Below are positions 24,271 through 31,138 of a DNA stretch of 64,000 nucleotides, piece after piece. Below the pieces are notes generated by a model. The model saw only the letters and a program-made list of their open reading frames with translations. It was not told the DNA's origin and made no database searches. Numbering within the stretch: position 1 is the stretch's first letter; the number at the start of each line of letters is the position of its first letter. Source of the stretch: an uncultured Collinsella sp. (lineage in GTDB: Bacteria; Actinomycetota; Coriobacteriia; Coriobacteriales; Coriobacteriaceae). A program made the translations under genes and the position numbers. The stretch is from contig CATXJW010000004.1 in NCBI GenBank assembly GCA_958370325.1, forward strand, positions 1-64,000, given 5' to 3'.

Positions 24271-25131
24271 ATGAAGCTGAAGAAGCTTGGCGCATTTGCC
24301 GCCACGGGTGCTATGGCGCTCGCCCTCGCTCTGACGGGCTGCGGCTCGTCCAACGCCACCTCTGGTTCTGATGCCGGTTCCAGCAGCTCTGACGACGCTA
24401 AGGTCGAGAAGGTCGACGGCTCCAAGGAGTACGCGCTCGTCAAGGACGGTACGCTGACCGTCGGCACCTCTGCCGAGTACGCTCCGTTTGAGTACAAGGA
24501 TGACAACGGCGATTATCAGGGCTTTGACCTTGAGCTCATCAAGGCTATCGGCGACAAGCTGGGCCTGGATGTCGAGTATGTCAACAATGACTTTGACACG
24601 CTGGTTCCGGGCGTCGCTTCGGGCGCCAAATATGACGTTTCCATCGCGGCTATCACCGACACGCCCGAGCGTGAGAAGGAAGTCACTTTCTCCGATTCCT
24701 ACTACATGGACGATCAGGCTATCGTGACCAAGGTCGATAACACCGACATCACGGCCGACAACTACAGCGAGAAGCTCAACAACGCCGACGCCACGATCAT
24801 CGTCCAGTCTGGCTCGACTGCCGAGGCCTTTGCCCAGGAGAACTTCCCCAAGGCAAAGATCGTCCCCTACAAGGACGCTACCGAGTGCTTCAGCGCCCTG
24901 CAGTCCGATAAGGGCGACGCCGTGGTCACCAACCGCTCCGTCGCCAGCCAGCTGACCGCCGAGCAGTTCAACACCTGCCAGACCATCAAGCAGATCAGCA
25001 CCGGCGAGGAGTACGCCATCGCCATCAACCAGGGCAACACTAAGCTCAAGGACGACATCAACCAGGCTATCAAGGACCTGACCGATGACGGTACCGTTGA
25101 CGCCCTTATGGCTAAGTACAACATCAAGTAA
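24271..25131 (+). CDS. Amino-acid ABC transporter substrate-binding lipoprotein
   Basis: The 286-residue protein is a family 3 solute-binding protein anchored as a lipoprotein: the signal peptide ends in the lipobox ALTGC. A Ser/Asp-rich linker follows, then TLTVGTSAEYAPFEYKDDNGDYQGFDLELIKAIGDKLG, the hallmark of polar amino-acid binders. GGAAGGAG precedes ATG 24271. It is the first gene of a three-gene importer; a strong hairpin separates it from the permease, a usual way to give more binding protein than membrane parts. The amino acid cannot be told from sequence. Confidence 0.93.
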   Translation: MKLKKLGAFAATGAMALALALTGCGSSNATSGSDAGSSSSDDAKVEKVDGSKEYALVKDGTLTVGTSAEYAPFEYKDDNGDYQGFDLELIKAIGDKLGLDVEYVNNDFDTLVPGVASGAKYDVSIAAITDTPEREKEVTFSDSYYMDDQAIVTKVDNTDITADNYSEKLNNADATIIVQSGSTAEAFAQENFPKAKIVPYKDATECFSALQSDKGDAVVTNRSVASQLTAEQFNTCQTIKQISTGEEYAIAINQGNTKLKDDINQAIKDLTDDGTVDALMAKYNIK

Positions 25132-25153
25132 AATAGTCACTCGATTGCGCGCG

Positions 25154-25183
25154 GGCCCTTTCCGTTTTGCGGAGAGGGCCTTT
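25154..25183 (+). terminator. Intra-operon hairpin after the binding-protein gene
   Basis: GGCCCTTTCCG (25154-25164) pairs with CGGAGAGGGCC (25170-25180) with one wobble, then TTTGC. It lies 22 bases after the stop and probably causes partial termination or protects the upstream message from decay. Confidence 0.65.
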
Positions 25184-25248
25184 GCGCTTCTCTTGACGGA
25201 GAGCGTTTCCGTCTCGTTTTGTCGGCAACTTCTACGATAGGAGCCACC

Positions 25249-26610
25249 TTGTCTCGACTGAACAAAGGGGCCGCGGAGCAGCGTTTTCCACTGCCCGCTT
25301 TGCTCCAAAAGCTAGCCTGCGTCATGGCCGTGGCGCTCGCGCTGGTTTGCGCGGGGGCATATGCGCCCACGACCGCCCAGGCGCTTGAGACCGCAAAGAT
25401 TACCGCCCGACCCAACACCGGTTCGGGCAGCGCTGTGGTCGGCGGCACCGAGACGCGCATTACCTGGGAGGTTCAGGCCGATGCCGACGAGGAACTGAGC
25501 GGTCTTTCGCTGACGTTTGCCGATGGCACGACCTTTGGTGCGGACGACACGCGTCTGACGATGCTCTCGGGCGATGACCTTATGGACCGTACGCCCATGA
25601 AGCCTACGTGCAAGGTCGACGGCCAGACGCTCAAGATCGATTTTGGCGAGACGGCTCCGGCCGGCGGCTATTTCCGCGTCGAGGTCTACGGCGTGACCTT
25701 CCCCGTCGAGGGCGGCGACGAGGCCTTTAGCGGCACCTACACTTTGGCCGATGGTTCGACCAAGAAGATCTCCAAGATTCCGTCGGTGGAGATCAAGGGC
25801 GTGACGGCATTCGATAACTTCCTGGCCGACCTTAAGGAGCAGCCGTGGGTCGAGGCATGGAATTCCAACATGTTCCTGCGCCTGTTCTTGAACCCGGTCA
25901 TTTTGGTCCAGAGCCTGCCAATCGTCTTCAAAGGCTTCCTCATGTCGCTCTCGATCGTGCTCGTGGCGTTTCCGCTGGCAATTCCCTTCGGCTTTGCCTT
26001 GTCGCTCATGCGCATCTCCAAGTCGCGCATCCTGCGTTGCCTTGCCGGTATCTATGTGAATATCATCCGTGGTACGCCGGCGTTCCTGCAGATCTACATC
26101 GCGTTCTTCGGTCTGCCGCTGGCCGGCGTCAAGGTTGACGACTATGTGCTCGGCGTCATCGTCATGGCCATGAACTCGTCCGCCTACCTGTGCGAGATCT
26201 TCCGCGCCGGTATTCAGTCGATCCCCAAGGGCCAGAACGAGGCCGCGCGCTCGCTGGGCATGAACGCCTTCCAGACACTGCTCTACGTTATGATTCCGCA
26301 GACGTTCCGCAATGTCTTGCCTACGTTGACCAGTGAGTTCATCCTGCTTTACAAGGATACGTCGCTGCTCGCGGCCGTGGGCGTGGTCGAGATCGTCATG
26401 AACGCCCGCACCATCGTGGCCACGACGGGCTCCATTACGCCGTACGTGGTTGCCGCCCTGTTCTATCTGGTCATCACCCTGCCGCTCGCTCGCTTGGTGA
26501 GCGGCCTTGAGGCGAGGCTTTTGGGTACGGCCGAAACCAAGAAGAAGCGTCCCGCCAAGAGCGCCGGGCAGGTCGTCGCGACGCCCGCCGATCACATCGC
26601 CGGTCTGTAA
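25249..26610 (+). CDS. Amino-acid ABC permease with N-terminal extracellular domain
   Basis: The C-terminal half is a HisM/GlnP-type permease: several membrane helices from about residue 210, the ILVQSLPIVFKGFLMSLSIV opening, and the EAARSLGMNAFQTLLYVMIPQ loop that contacts the ATPase. The N-terminal 200 residues are unusual: a signal-like helix (VMAVALALVCAGAYAP, ending TTAQA) and a beta-rich segment (about 45-185) with no cysteine and no family I recognise. The total of 453 residues is roughly twice the normal length. TTG 25249 follows ATAGGAG. The extra domain presumably lies outside the membrane, where it could contact the binding protein or wall. Confidence 0.88.
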   Translation: MSRLNKGAAEQRFPLPALLQKLACVMAVALALVCAGAYAPTTAQALETAKITARPNTGSGSAVVGGTETRITWEVQADADEELSGLSLTFADGTTFGADDTRLTMLSGDDLMDRTPMKPTCKVDGQTLKIDFGETAPAGGYFRVEVYGVTFPVEGGDEAFSGTYTLADGSTKKISKIPSVEIKGVTAFDNFLADLKEQPWVEAWNSNMFLRLFLNPVILVQSLPIVFKGFLMSLSIVLVAFPLAIPFGFALSLMRISKSRILRCLAGIYVNIIRGTPAFLQIYIAFFGLPLAGVKVDDYVLGVIVMAMNSSAYLCEIFRAGIQSIPKGQNEAARSLGMNAFQTLLYVMIPQTFRNVLPTLTSEFILLYKDTSLLAAVGVVEIVMNARTIVATTGSITPYVVAALFYLVITLPLARLVSGLEARLLGTAETKKKRPAKSAGQVVATPADHIAGL

Positions 26611-26622
26611 GGAGGTCCTATC

Positions 26623-27375
26623 ATGAGCGAAACCAATAACTCGAACGAGGTTGTCGTCAGCATCAAGAACCTCCAGAAGGCCTTTGGCGATAACGTCGTT
26701 CTGCGAGATATCGATCTGGATGTGCATAAGGGCGAGGTCGTCGTAGTTCTGGGTCCCTCGGGCTCGGGTAAGTCGACGATGCTTCGCTGCATCAACCGTC
26801 TTGAGCATCCCACGAGTGGCTCGATTGTCGTTGAGGGTGTGGACGTGTGCGCCAAGGGCGTCGACCTTAACAAGGTGCGCACGCATCTGGGTATGGTGTT
26901 CCAGCAGTTCAATTTGTTCCCGCACCTGTCAGTCAAAAAGAACGTCATGCTTGCGCAGCAGAAGGTGCTCAAGCGCAGCAAGGAAGAGGCCGAGAAGATT
27001 GCCGTCGAGGAGCTGACCAAGGTCGGTCTTGCCGAGCGTATCGACTTTATGCCGAGCCAGCTCTCGGGCGGCCAGCAGCAGCGCGTTGCCATCGCCCGCG
27101 CCCTGTCGATGAACCCGCACGTCATGCTCTTTGACGAGGCCACCTCGGCGCTCGACCCCGAGCTCGTGCGCGACGTCCTGGGCGTCATGCGCGACTTGGC
27201 GCGCGAAGGCATGACCATGATCGTCGTGACGCACGAGATGGGCTTTGCCCGCGATGTCGCCGACCGCGTCGTCTTTATGGACGGCGGCGTCATTGTGGAA
27301 GAGGGTACGCCGAGCGAGGTCTTCGACCACCCCAAGAGCGAGCGCACCAAGGCGTTCTTGGGCAATATTTCGTAG
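26623..27375 (+). CDS. Amino-acid ABC transporter ATP-binding protein (GlnQ-like)
   Basis: The 250-residue ATPase has Walker A GPSGSGKST near residue 43, the Q-loop in VFQQFNLFPHL, the signature LSGGQQQR, Walker B VMLFDEATSALD and the switch histidine in VVTHEM. Polar amino-acid ATPases of the GlnQ/HisP group look like this. AAGGAGG precedes the start, 12 bases after the permease stop. The operon terminator that followed has been split by an insertion sequence. Confidence 0.95.
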   Translation: MSETNNSNEVVVSIKNLQKAFGDNVVLRDIDLDVHKGEVVVVLGPSGSGKSTMLRCINRLEHPTSGSIVVEGVDVCAKGVDLNKVRTHLGMVFQQFNLFPHLSVKKNVMLAQQKVLKRSKEEAEKIAVEELTKVGLAERIDFMPSQLSGGQQQRVAIARALSMNPHVMLFDEATSALDPELVRDVLGVMRDLAREGMTMIVVTHEMGFARDVADRVVFMDGGVIVEEGTPSEVFDHPKSERTKAFLGNIS

Positions 27376-27456
27376 CCGGTTGATGTAACTGCCGTTACAA
27401 AAGAGCGGGGGCTGGACTTGAACTGCACCCCAAAACTTGGACGGCTTAAATAAGAA

Positions 27457-28308
27457 CTACGCCGCAAGGGGCTGGTTCCGGAACTCCTCCGGGGTCAGCC
27501 CCTTCAGTTTAACCTGCCTTCGCCTCGTGTTCCAATGGGCGACGTACGCGTCCAGGTCCGCCTTGAAGGACTCGAAGTCGGGCCATGCCCTTCCCCGGAA
27601 GAACTCGTCCTTCATGTGGCCGAAGACCTGCTCGGTGGCGCCGTTGTCGATGCAGTTGCCCTTTCTGGACATGCTCTGGACGATCCCGGCTTCCTTCAGC
27701 CTCCCGCACCATGCGGCGTGCTGGTACTGCCAGCCCATGTCGCTGTGAAGCACCGGCGTCGCGCCCTCGGGCATCTTCGCCAGCAGCTGGTCGAGCAGCT
27801 CGGCCTGCTGCGCCATGTCCGGGCTGGTCGACGTCGACCACGCGACTATCTCCTTGCTGCCGAAGTCGTACACCGGCGCGAAGTAGGCCTTGCCCCAGGG
27901 CTGCTTGAACTCGGTGACGTCGGTGCCCATCTTCTGCCACGGCCCGTCGGCGGCGAAGTCGCGCCCGATGACGTTCTCGAACGTCTCGCCCACGACGCCC
28001 CTGTACGAATTGTACCTATGGTAGTCGGTCTCGCGGCGGATGCCGCAGCGGACCCCCATCTCCCGCATCATCTTGAGCACGGTCTTGTAGGCTATGCGCG
28101 CGCCCAGCTCGGCGCGCAGGCACATGGCGACCTGGCGGTGGCCGCACCCGTTGGCCGTGCGCGAGAAGATCTCCGCCACCGCGTCCCGCAGCTCCGGGCG
28201 CGTCGGCCTGGCCGGGTGCGACAGCGCGTAGTAGTAGCTGGACCGGGCCAGGCCGGCGCATTCCAGCAGGCTCCCCAGCTTGCACCCCTCCGCGCGCAGG
28301 GCGCTCAC
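27457..28308 (-). CDS. IS3-family transposase OrfB (DDE integrase core)
   Basis: The 283-residue protein has the N-terminal HTH_21-like segment (LARSSYYYALSHPARPTRPELRDAVAEIF) and an integrase core. The first catalytic Asp is in GTDVTEF, the second in HSDMGWQYQH and the Glu in TEQVFGHMKDEFF, with the IS3-type spacing to the Glu. It starts at GTG 28308 and is normally made as a fusion with OrfA by frameshifting. No internal stop is present, so OrfB itself is intact. Confidence 0.92.
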   Translation of the reverse strand: MSALRAEGCKLGSLLECAGLARSSYYYALSHPARPTRPELRDAVAEIFSRTANGCGHRQVAMCLRAELGARIAYKTVLKMMREMGVRCGIRRETDYHRYNSYRGVVGETFENVIGRDFAADGPWQKMGTDVTEFKQPWGKAYFAPVYDFGSKEIVAWSTSTSPDMAQQAELLDQLLAKMPEGATPVLHSDMGWQYQHAAWCGRLKEAGIVQSMSRKGNCIDNGATEQVFGHMKDEFFRGRAWPDFESFKADLDAYVAHWNTRRRQVKLKGLTPEEFRNQPLAA

Positions 28309-28825
28309 GGCCTCGACCTTCGCCCTGGTCAGAGCCCGTCCCTCTCGACCAGGGCACGCAATTTTTTAGGTAGGCCACCTCGGTCTCGAGCCTTCGGCAG
28401 CGCTCCTCGAGCTCCTGCTCGCGGGTGCGCTCGCGCGACCTGGGGCCGGACCCCCTCGGCCTGCCCCTGGGCTTGGGCCTGAGCGCCTCGGCGCCGCCCT
28501 CGCGGTAGAGCGCGCACCATCTCTTGAGCGGCGCCAGGGACATGACCCCGAACGCCTTCATGGCGTCCTGCTTGCCCATGCCGCCGTCGACCACGGCCGA
28601 GGCGGCGGCGACCTTCTGCTCGTATGTGTACCTGGTCTGCTTGCCGTCCATGGATAGCAGCACCTCGCTTCCGAACGACCGGTATACGTAGAGCCATTGT
28701 CTCACGGTGTCGCGCGGGACCGACAGCGCCTTCGCCGCCGACTCGGAGCCGTGGCCTCGCTCGAAGAGCCCGATCGCCGCCCTCCTGGCCTCGATGTCGT
28801 GCTTCACCCTCAAGTCGACACGCAT
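28016..28825 (-). CDS. IS3-family OrfA (helix-turn-helix), frame disturbed near its end
   Basis: OrfA begins at ATG 28825 behind GGGAGG. It carries two helix-turn-helix-like segments (HGSESAAKALSVPRDTVRQWLYVYR and MGKQDAMKAFGVMSLAPLKRWCALYREGG) and a C-terminal coiled coil (EQELEERCRRLETEVAYLK). At a run of six A (28371-28376) the frame as given does not reach the family-like end KKLRALVERDGL, whose stop is at 28329. It runs on in a third frame to 28016, antiparallel to no known domain. With seven A the normal OrfA and a -1 shift into OrfB would both be possible, so one A has probably been lost. Confidence 0.65.
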   Translation of the reverse strand: MRVDLRVKHDIEARRAAIGLFERGHGSESAAKALSVPRDTVRQWLYVYRSFGSEVLLSMDGKQTRYTYEQKVAAASAVVDGGMGKQDAMKAFGVMSLAPLKRWCALYREGGAEALRPKPRGRPRGSGPRSRERTREQELEERCRRLETEVAYLKNCVPWSRGTGSDQGEGRGRERPARGGVQAGEPAGMRRPGPVQLLLRAVAPGQADAPGAAGRGGGDLLAHGQRVRPPPGRHVPARRAGRAHSLQDRAQDDAGDGGPLRHPPRDRLP

Positions 28826-28946
28826 AAAAAGCCTCCCATTTCTCGTGTCCAAGAAATGGGAGGCAGTTCAACTTGAATCCAGCCCCCGCTCTTTTGTAGG
28901 GATGGGGATGCGCTGTGATACAGGCTCTTTTGGAGGTCTGGTTTCG

Positions 28947-29366
28947 TTACGCGAGCTCGGCTCCGAGGGCCTTGCAGGCGGCCTCGCCCTCGTCGTCGGG
29001 CGCGTCGTAGCAGATGGCGGAGTCCACGACGTTGACGCCGGCCTCGTCGGCGTCGGCCTTCCAGTTGTCCATCCACTCGCCCTCGGCCCACGAATAGGAG
29101 CCAAAGAGGACGACCTTCTTGTCGCCGAGAGTCTCCTTGACCTCATCCCACATCGGCTGGAACTCATCGTACTCGAGTTCCTCGGAGCCCATGGCGGGGC
29201 AGCCGAAGGCGAAGGCATCATATTCGGCGGCCTTGTCGGCAGAGAAGTCGGCGCAGGGGATGACCTCAGTCTCGGCCCCCGCGGACGTGGCGCCTTCGGC
29301 GACAAGGTTTGCCATGGCCTCGGTATTGCCCGTGCCGCTCCAGTAGACGACGGCGATCTTGCTCAT
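28947..29366 (-). CDS. Flavodoxin
   Basis: The 139-residue protein is a short-chain flavodoxin, an FMN electron carrier that often replaces ferredoxin when iron is scarce. The FMN phosphate loop is SGTGNTEAM near residue 10, and the isoalloxazine-contact loops are GCPAMGSEELE and GSYSWAEGEW. It is read from the same strand as the upstream DUF3793 gene, 45 bases apart. Its former terminator has been broken by the IS, which lies downstream in the same orientation. Confidence 0.95.
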   Translation of the reverse strand: MSKIAVVYWSGTGNTEAMANLVAEGATSAGAETEVIPCADFSADKAAEYDAFAFGCPAMGSEELEYDEFQPMWDEVKETLGDKKVVLFGSYSWAEGEWMDNWKADADEAGVNVVDSAICYDAPDDEGEAACKALGAELA

Positions 29367-29411
29367 GTTTTGTCCTTTCGGTCGTGCGGCGCTTGCCGCG
29401 GCTTGTACATT

Positions 29412-30116
29412 CTATCGGGTTGCCTGGGCAAGTTGCGCCAGGCTGCAGCCCTGCTGATAGATAAAAGTGAAGTATTGGGTGCAGGCACGGTAGGCATCAA
29501 ACGTCGCAAGCGCCTGCTCGACATTTGCGTAGACCTTCCAGGCCCCAAAGACCTTGTAGTTCTCGCCACGCTGGACGATAAACTCGTGCACGTCGTCGTA
29601 GGGATATCCAAGGAAGTAGCCTATTTCGTGCGGAAACTCGCAGGTGCAGTCTTTGCTGCAGCTAGCTTGCTGGGGTAGTGCACATCGAGTCTGGCTGCAG
29701 GCGCATTCCGCGACGTTATTGCTCGCGAGCGTGATGCGTGATGCCAAATGCACAAGGCATGTCGAAAGGTCTCTCGTGTCGTAGCCTTCCGAGGTGAGCG
29801 CCGTTTGGGCGCGAGGGTCTGCGAAATAGGTGGTGAGGCTTTTGGCTCGGTACGCGTACACGAGCGCTCCGCAGGGCCGCCAGACCAAAACACTCAGGTG
29901 GATGCCGAGCGGGTCAAGCTCGCGATTGCACTGGGCGATAACGTTGAGCAGGCGTGTTCGGCGTTCTGCGATGGTATCGGTTGTGGTCGAGCCGTCCCCG
30001 TGGGCGTAGGTGCCTGGATAGGTAAAGAGCGATGCCGGCTTGATGCCCGCGAGCGTGGGAGAGCAGTTGCGCACGACTGCTGCCTGAAACGTTGGGATGT
30101 CTATGGTTCGAGTCAC
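29412..30116 (-). CDS. DUF3793 family protein
   Basis: The 234-residue protein has the DUF3793 hallmark FPHEIGYFLGYPYDDVHEFI near residue 165, preceded by a cysteine-rich stretch (CACSQTRC..CSKDCTC). The family is of unknown function and is frequently found beside flavodoxin or iron-related genes in anaerobes, as here. No signal peptide or membrane helix is visible. It is the first gene of the flavodoxin transcript. Confidence 0.85.
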   Translation of the reverse strand: MTRTIDIPTFQAAVVRNCSPTLAGIKPASLFTYPGTYAHGDGSTTTDTIAERRTRLLNVIAQCNRELDPLGIHLSVLVWRPCGALVYAYRAKSLTTYFADPRAQTALTSEGYDTRDLSTCLVHLASRITLASNNVAECACSQTRCALPQQASCSKDCTCEFPHEIGYFLGYPYDDVHEFIVQRGENYKVFGAWKVYANVEQALATFDAYRACTQYFTFIYQQGCSLAQLAQATR

Positions 30117-30135
30117 GGCGCTCCTTACGGATCTA

Positions 30136-30182
30136 AACTGTTAGCCTAGGAAAACTTATACACGAAAGTAAGTCATGGTCAA
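30136..30182 (-). promoter_or_regulatory. Promoter of DUF3793/flavodoxin with possible DtxR/IdeR-type site
   Basis: On the minus strand TTGACC (30182-30177) and TATAAG (30160-30155) are 16 bp apart. Just downstream, 30154-30136 contains TAGGCTAAC. This equals the central nine bases of the iron-repressor DtxR/IdeR consensus, about 11 of 19 positions overall. An iron-controlled flavodoxin would make sense, but the half-sites are incomplete. Confidence 0.5.
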
Positions 30183-30243
30183 CAAAAAAGTTTGAAGAGG
30201 GAAACTAATTGACCGAACGGACATGATTTTGGGTTAAGATGGG

Positions 30244-30262
30244 GACACCCCATGGGGGTATC
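30244..30262 (+). promoter_or_regulatory. Candidate CsoR-type metal operator
   Basis: GACACCCCATGGGGGTATC is a GC-rich imperfect palindrome resembling CsoR/RcnR-family copper operators (C-run, short centre, G-run flanked by TA). It lies 29 bp before the start of a heavy-metal-binding protein gene. No csoR gene is in the window. Confidence 0.45.
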
Positions 30263-30290
30263 TAGATAGTGCTACTTGAAAGGGGAGCGC

Positions 30291-30674
30291 ATGAGTGACT
30301 TGCTCAACCCTGCGAATCTCATCGTGCTGGCCGTCATTGCCGTCGGCATGTTTTTTGGACTGCGTCGCATTGCCGCTTCGACACACGGGAAGAGTTGCTG
30401 CAGCGATGGTACGAGCGGCAAGAAGGCCAAAAAGGTTGTTGTGGTGGATACCGATGCGTCACACTATCCCTATAGCGATGAGCTGCTCATCGGCGGCATG
30501 AGCTGTGACGGCTGCGCTCAGAACGTAGCCAATGCCCTCAATGCGCTGGATGGCGTGTGGGCAACGGTGACGTATGCGGACCACACGGCACGCGTGCGCT
30601 CTAAGCAGCCGGTTGATCGTGGTGTCCTCGAGACGGCCGTGAAAGACGCGGGCTACTACGTCATGACGCTGTAA
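30291..30674 (+). CDS. Membrane-anchored heavy-metal-associated (HMA) domain protein
   Basis: The 127-residue protein starts with one membrane helix (NLIVLAVIAVGMFFGL), a short linker with SCCSDGTSGKK, and an HMA domain at about residues 60-127. The metal motif is GMSCDGCAQNV, as in CopZ and P-type ATPase N-termini. It probably binds Cu(I) or a similar soft metal at the membrane face. ATG 30291 follows AAAGGGGAG. No metal-pumping ATPase is adjacent. A candidate metal-responsive operator lies upstream. Confidence 0.85.
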   Translation: MSDLLNPANLIVLAVIAVGMFFGLRRIAASTHGKSCCSDGTSGKKAKKVVVVDTDASHYPYSDELLIGGMSCDGCAQNVANALNALDGVWATVTYADHTARVRSKQPVDRGVLETAVKDAGYYVMTL

Positions 30675-30700
30675 GCGCCGCCCTGGATGCGCTTCCTTGG

Positions 30701-31138
30701 CTAGGCTCGTCCGCGCAGTTCGATGTCTTGGATGTCGTCGAAGTCGATGGCGATGTCTCGGAGTTTGAGGAGCTTGAAGGCGGGGAGCGCCTCGTCGAGG
30801 ATGCCGGTGCGGCTGCGATAGCCGTATGTATCGTAATAGGTGACACGAACCAAGTCGCCACGCTTGAGACCCTCGAGCTTTTTAGAAAGCGCGAGGGCTT
30901 TTTCTTCCGTGAGCTCACGTTTTGGCTCGACGGTGATTTCCTGCTTGCGCACGAGTTCGTAGTATCCCGTGAGGGCGGCAAAGGGCATAAACTGTGCGGC
31001 GCGGTTGGCGCGCACGGCACCGTTGGCAGTGAGGTTGGGGTCGGCGGCGCGGCGTCTACCCTCGGGGTCCGCCAGGCGCTCGAAGGCGGTCGGCGGGCGC
31101 ACGGGCTGCTGCTTGGGTTTAGGCACGATGTCCTCCAA
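30701..31138 (-). CDS. YolD-like protein
   Basis: The 145-residue protein belongs to the YolD-like group: RAAQFMPFAALTGYYELVRKQE is its recognisable core, followed by a small beta-rich half (GDLVRVTYYDTYGYRSRTGILDEA). YolD-like proteins are commonly encoded with Y-family polymerases in Gram-positive bacteria and are thought to act with them in damage tolerance. Its start overlaps the end of the upstream polymerase gene by 20 bases, a sign of coupled translation. Confidence 0.82.
   Translation of the reverse strand: MEDIVPKPKQQPVRPPTAFERLADPEGRRRAADPNLTANGAVRANRAAQFMPFAALTGYYELVRKQEITVEPKRELTEEKALALSKKLEGLKRGDLVRVTYYDTYGYRSRTGILDEALPAFKLLKLRDIAIDFDDIQDIELRGRA

Larger units (their letters stand above)
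27419..28870 (-). mobile_element. IS3-family insertion sequence, 1452 bp
   Basis: The element runs from TGAACTGC (27419) to GCAGTTCA (28870). Its 24-bp ends are imperfect inverted repeats (19 of 24 matching, including the inner CTTGGAC). A 3-bp direct repeat, ACT, flanks it at 27416-27418 and 28871-28873, as expected for this family. It holds two overlapping reading frames on the minus strand, a helix-turn-helix OrfA and a DDE transposase OrfB. The insertion point is the loop of a terminator hairpin. Confidence 0.92.
27397..28897. other. Bidirectional terminator split by an IS element
   Basis: The arm 27397-27416 is the exact reverse complement of 28878-28897 over 20 bases. Removing the IS and one copy of its 3-bp target duplication rejoins them as a stem with a 6-base loop (CTTGAA) flanked by A-run and T-run. 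That is a classical terminator between the ABC operon and the convergent flavodoxin gene. With the 1.45-kb insert between the arms the hairpin can no longer form. Confidence 0.85.

Noticed and set aside
25312..26925. A 537-codon minus-strand frame opposite the ABC permease and ATPase genes
   Set aside because: Spans two well-identified genes antisense and shows no protein family features.
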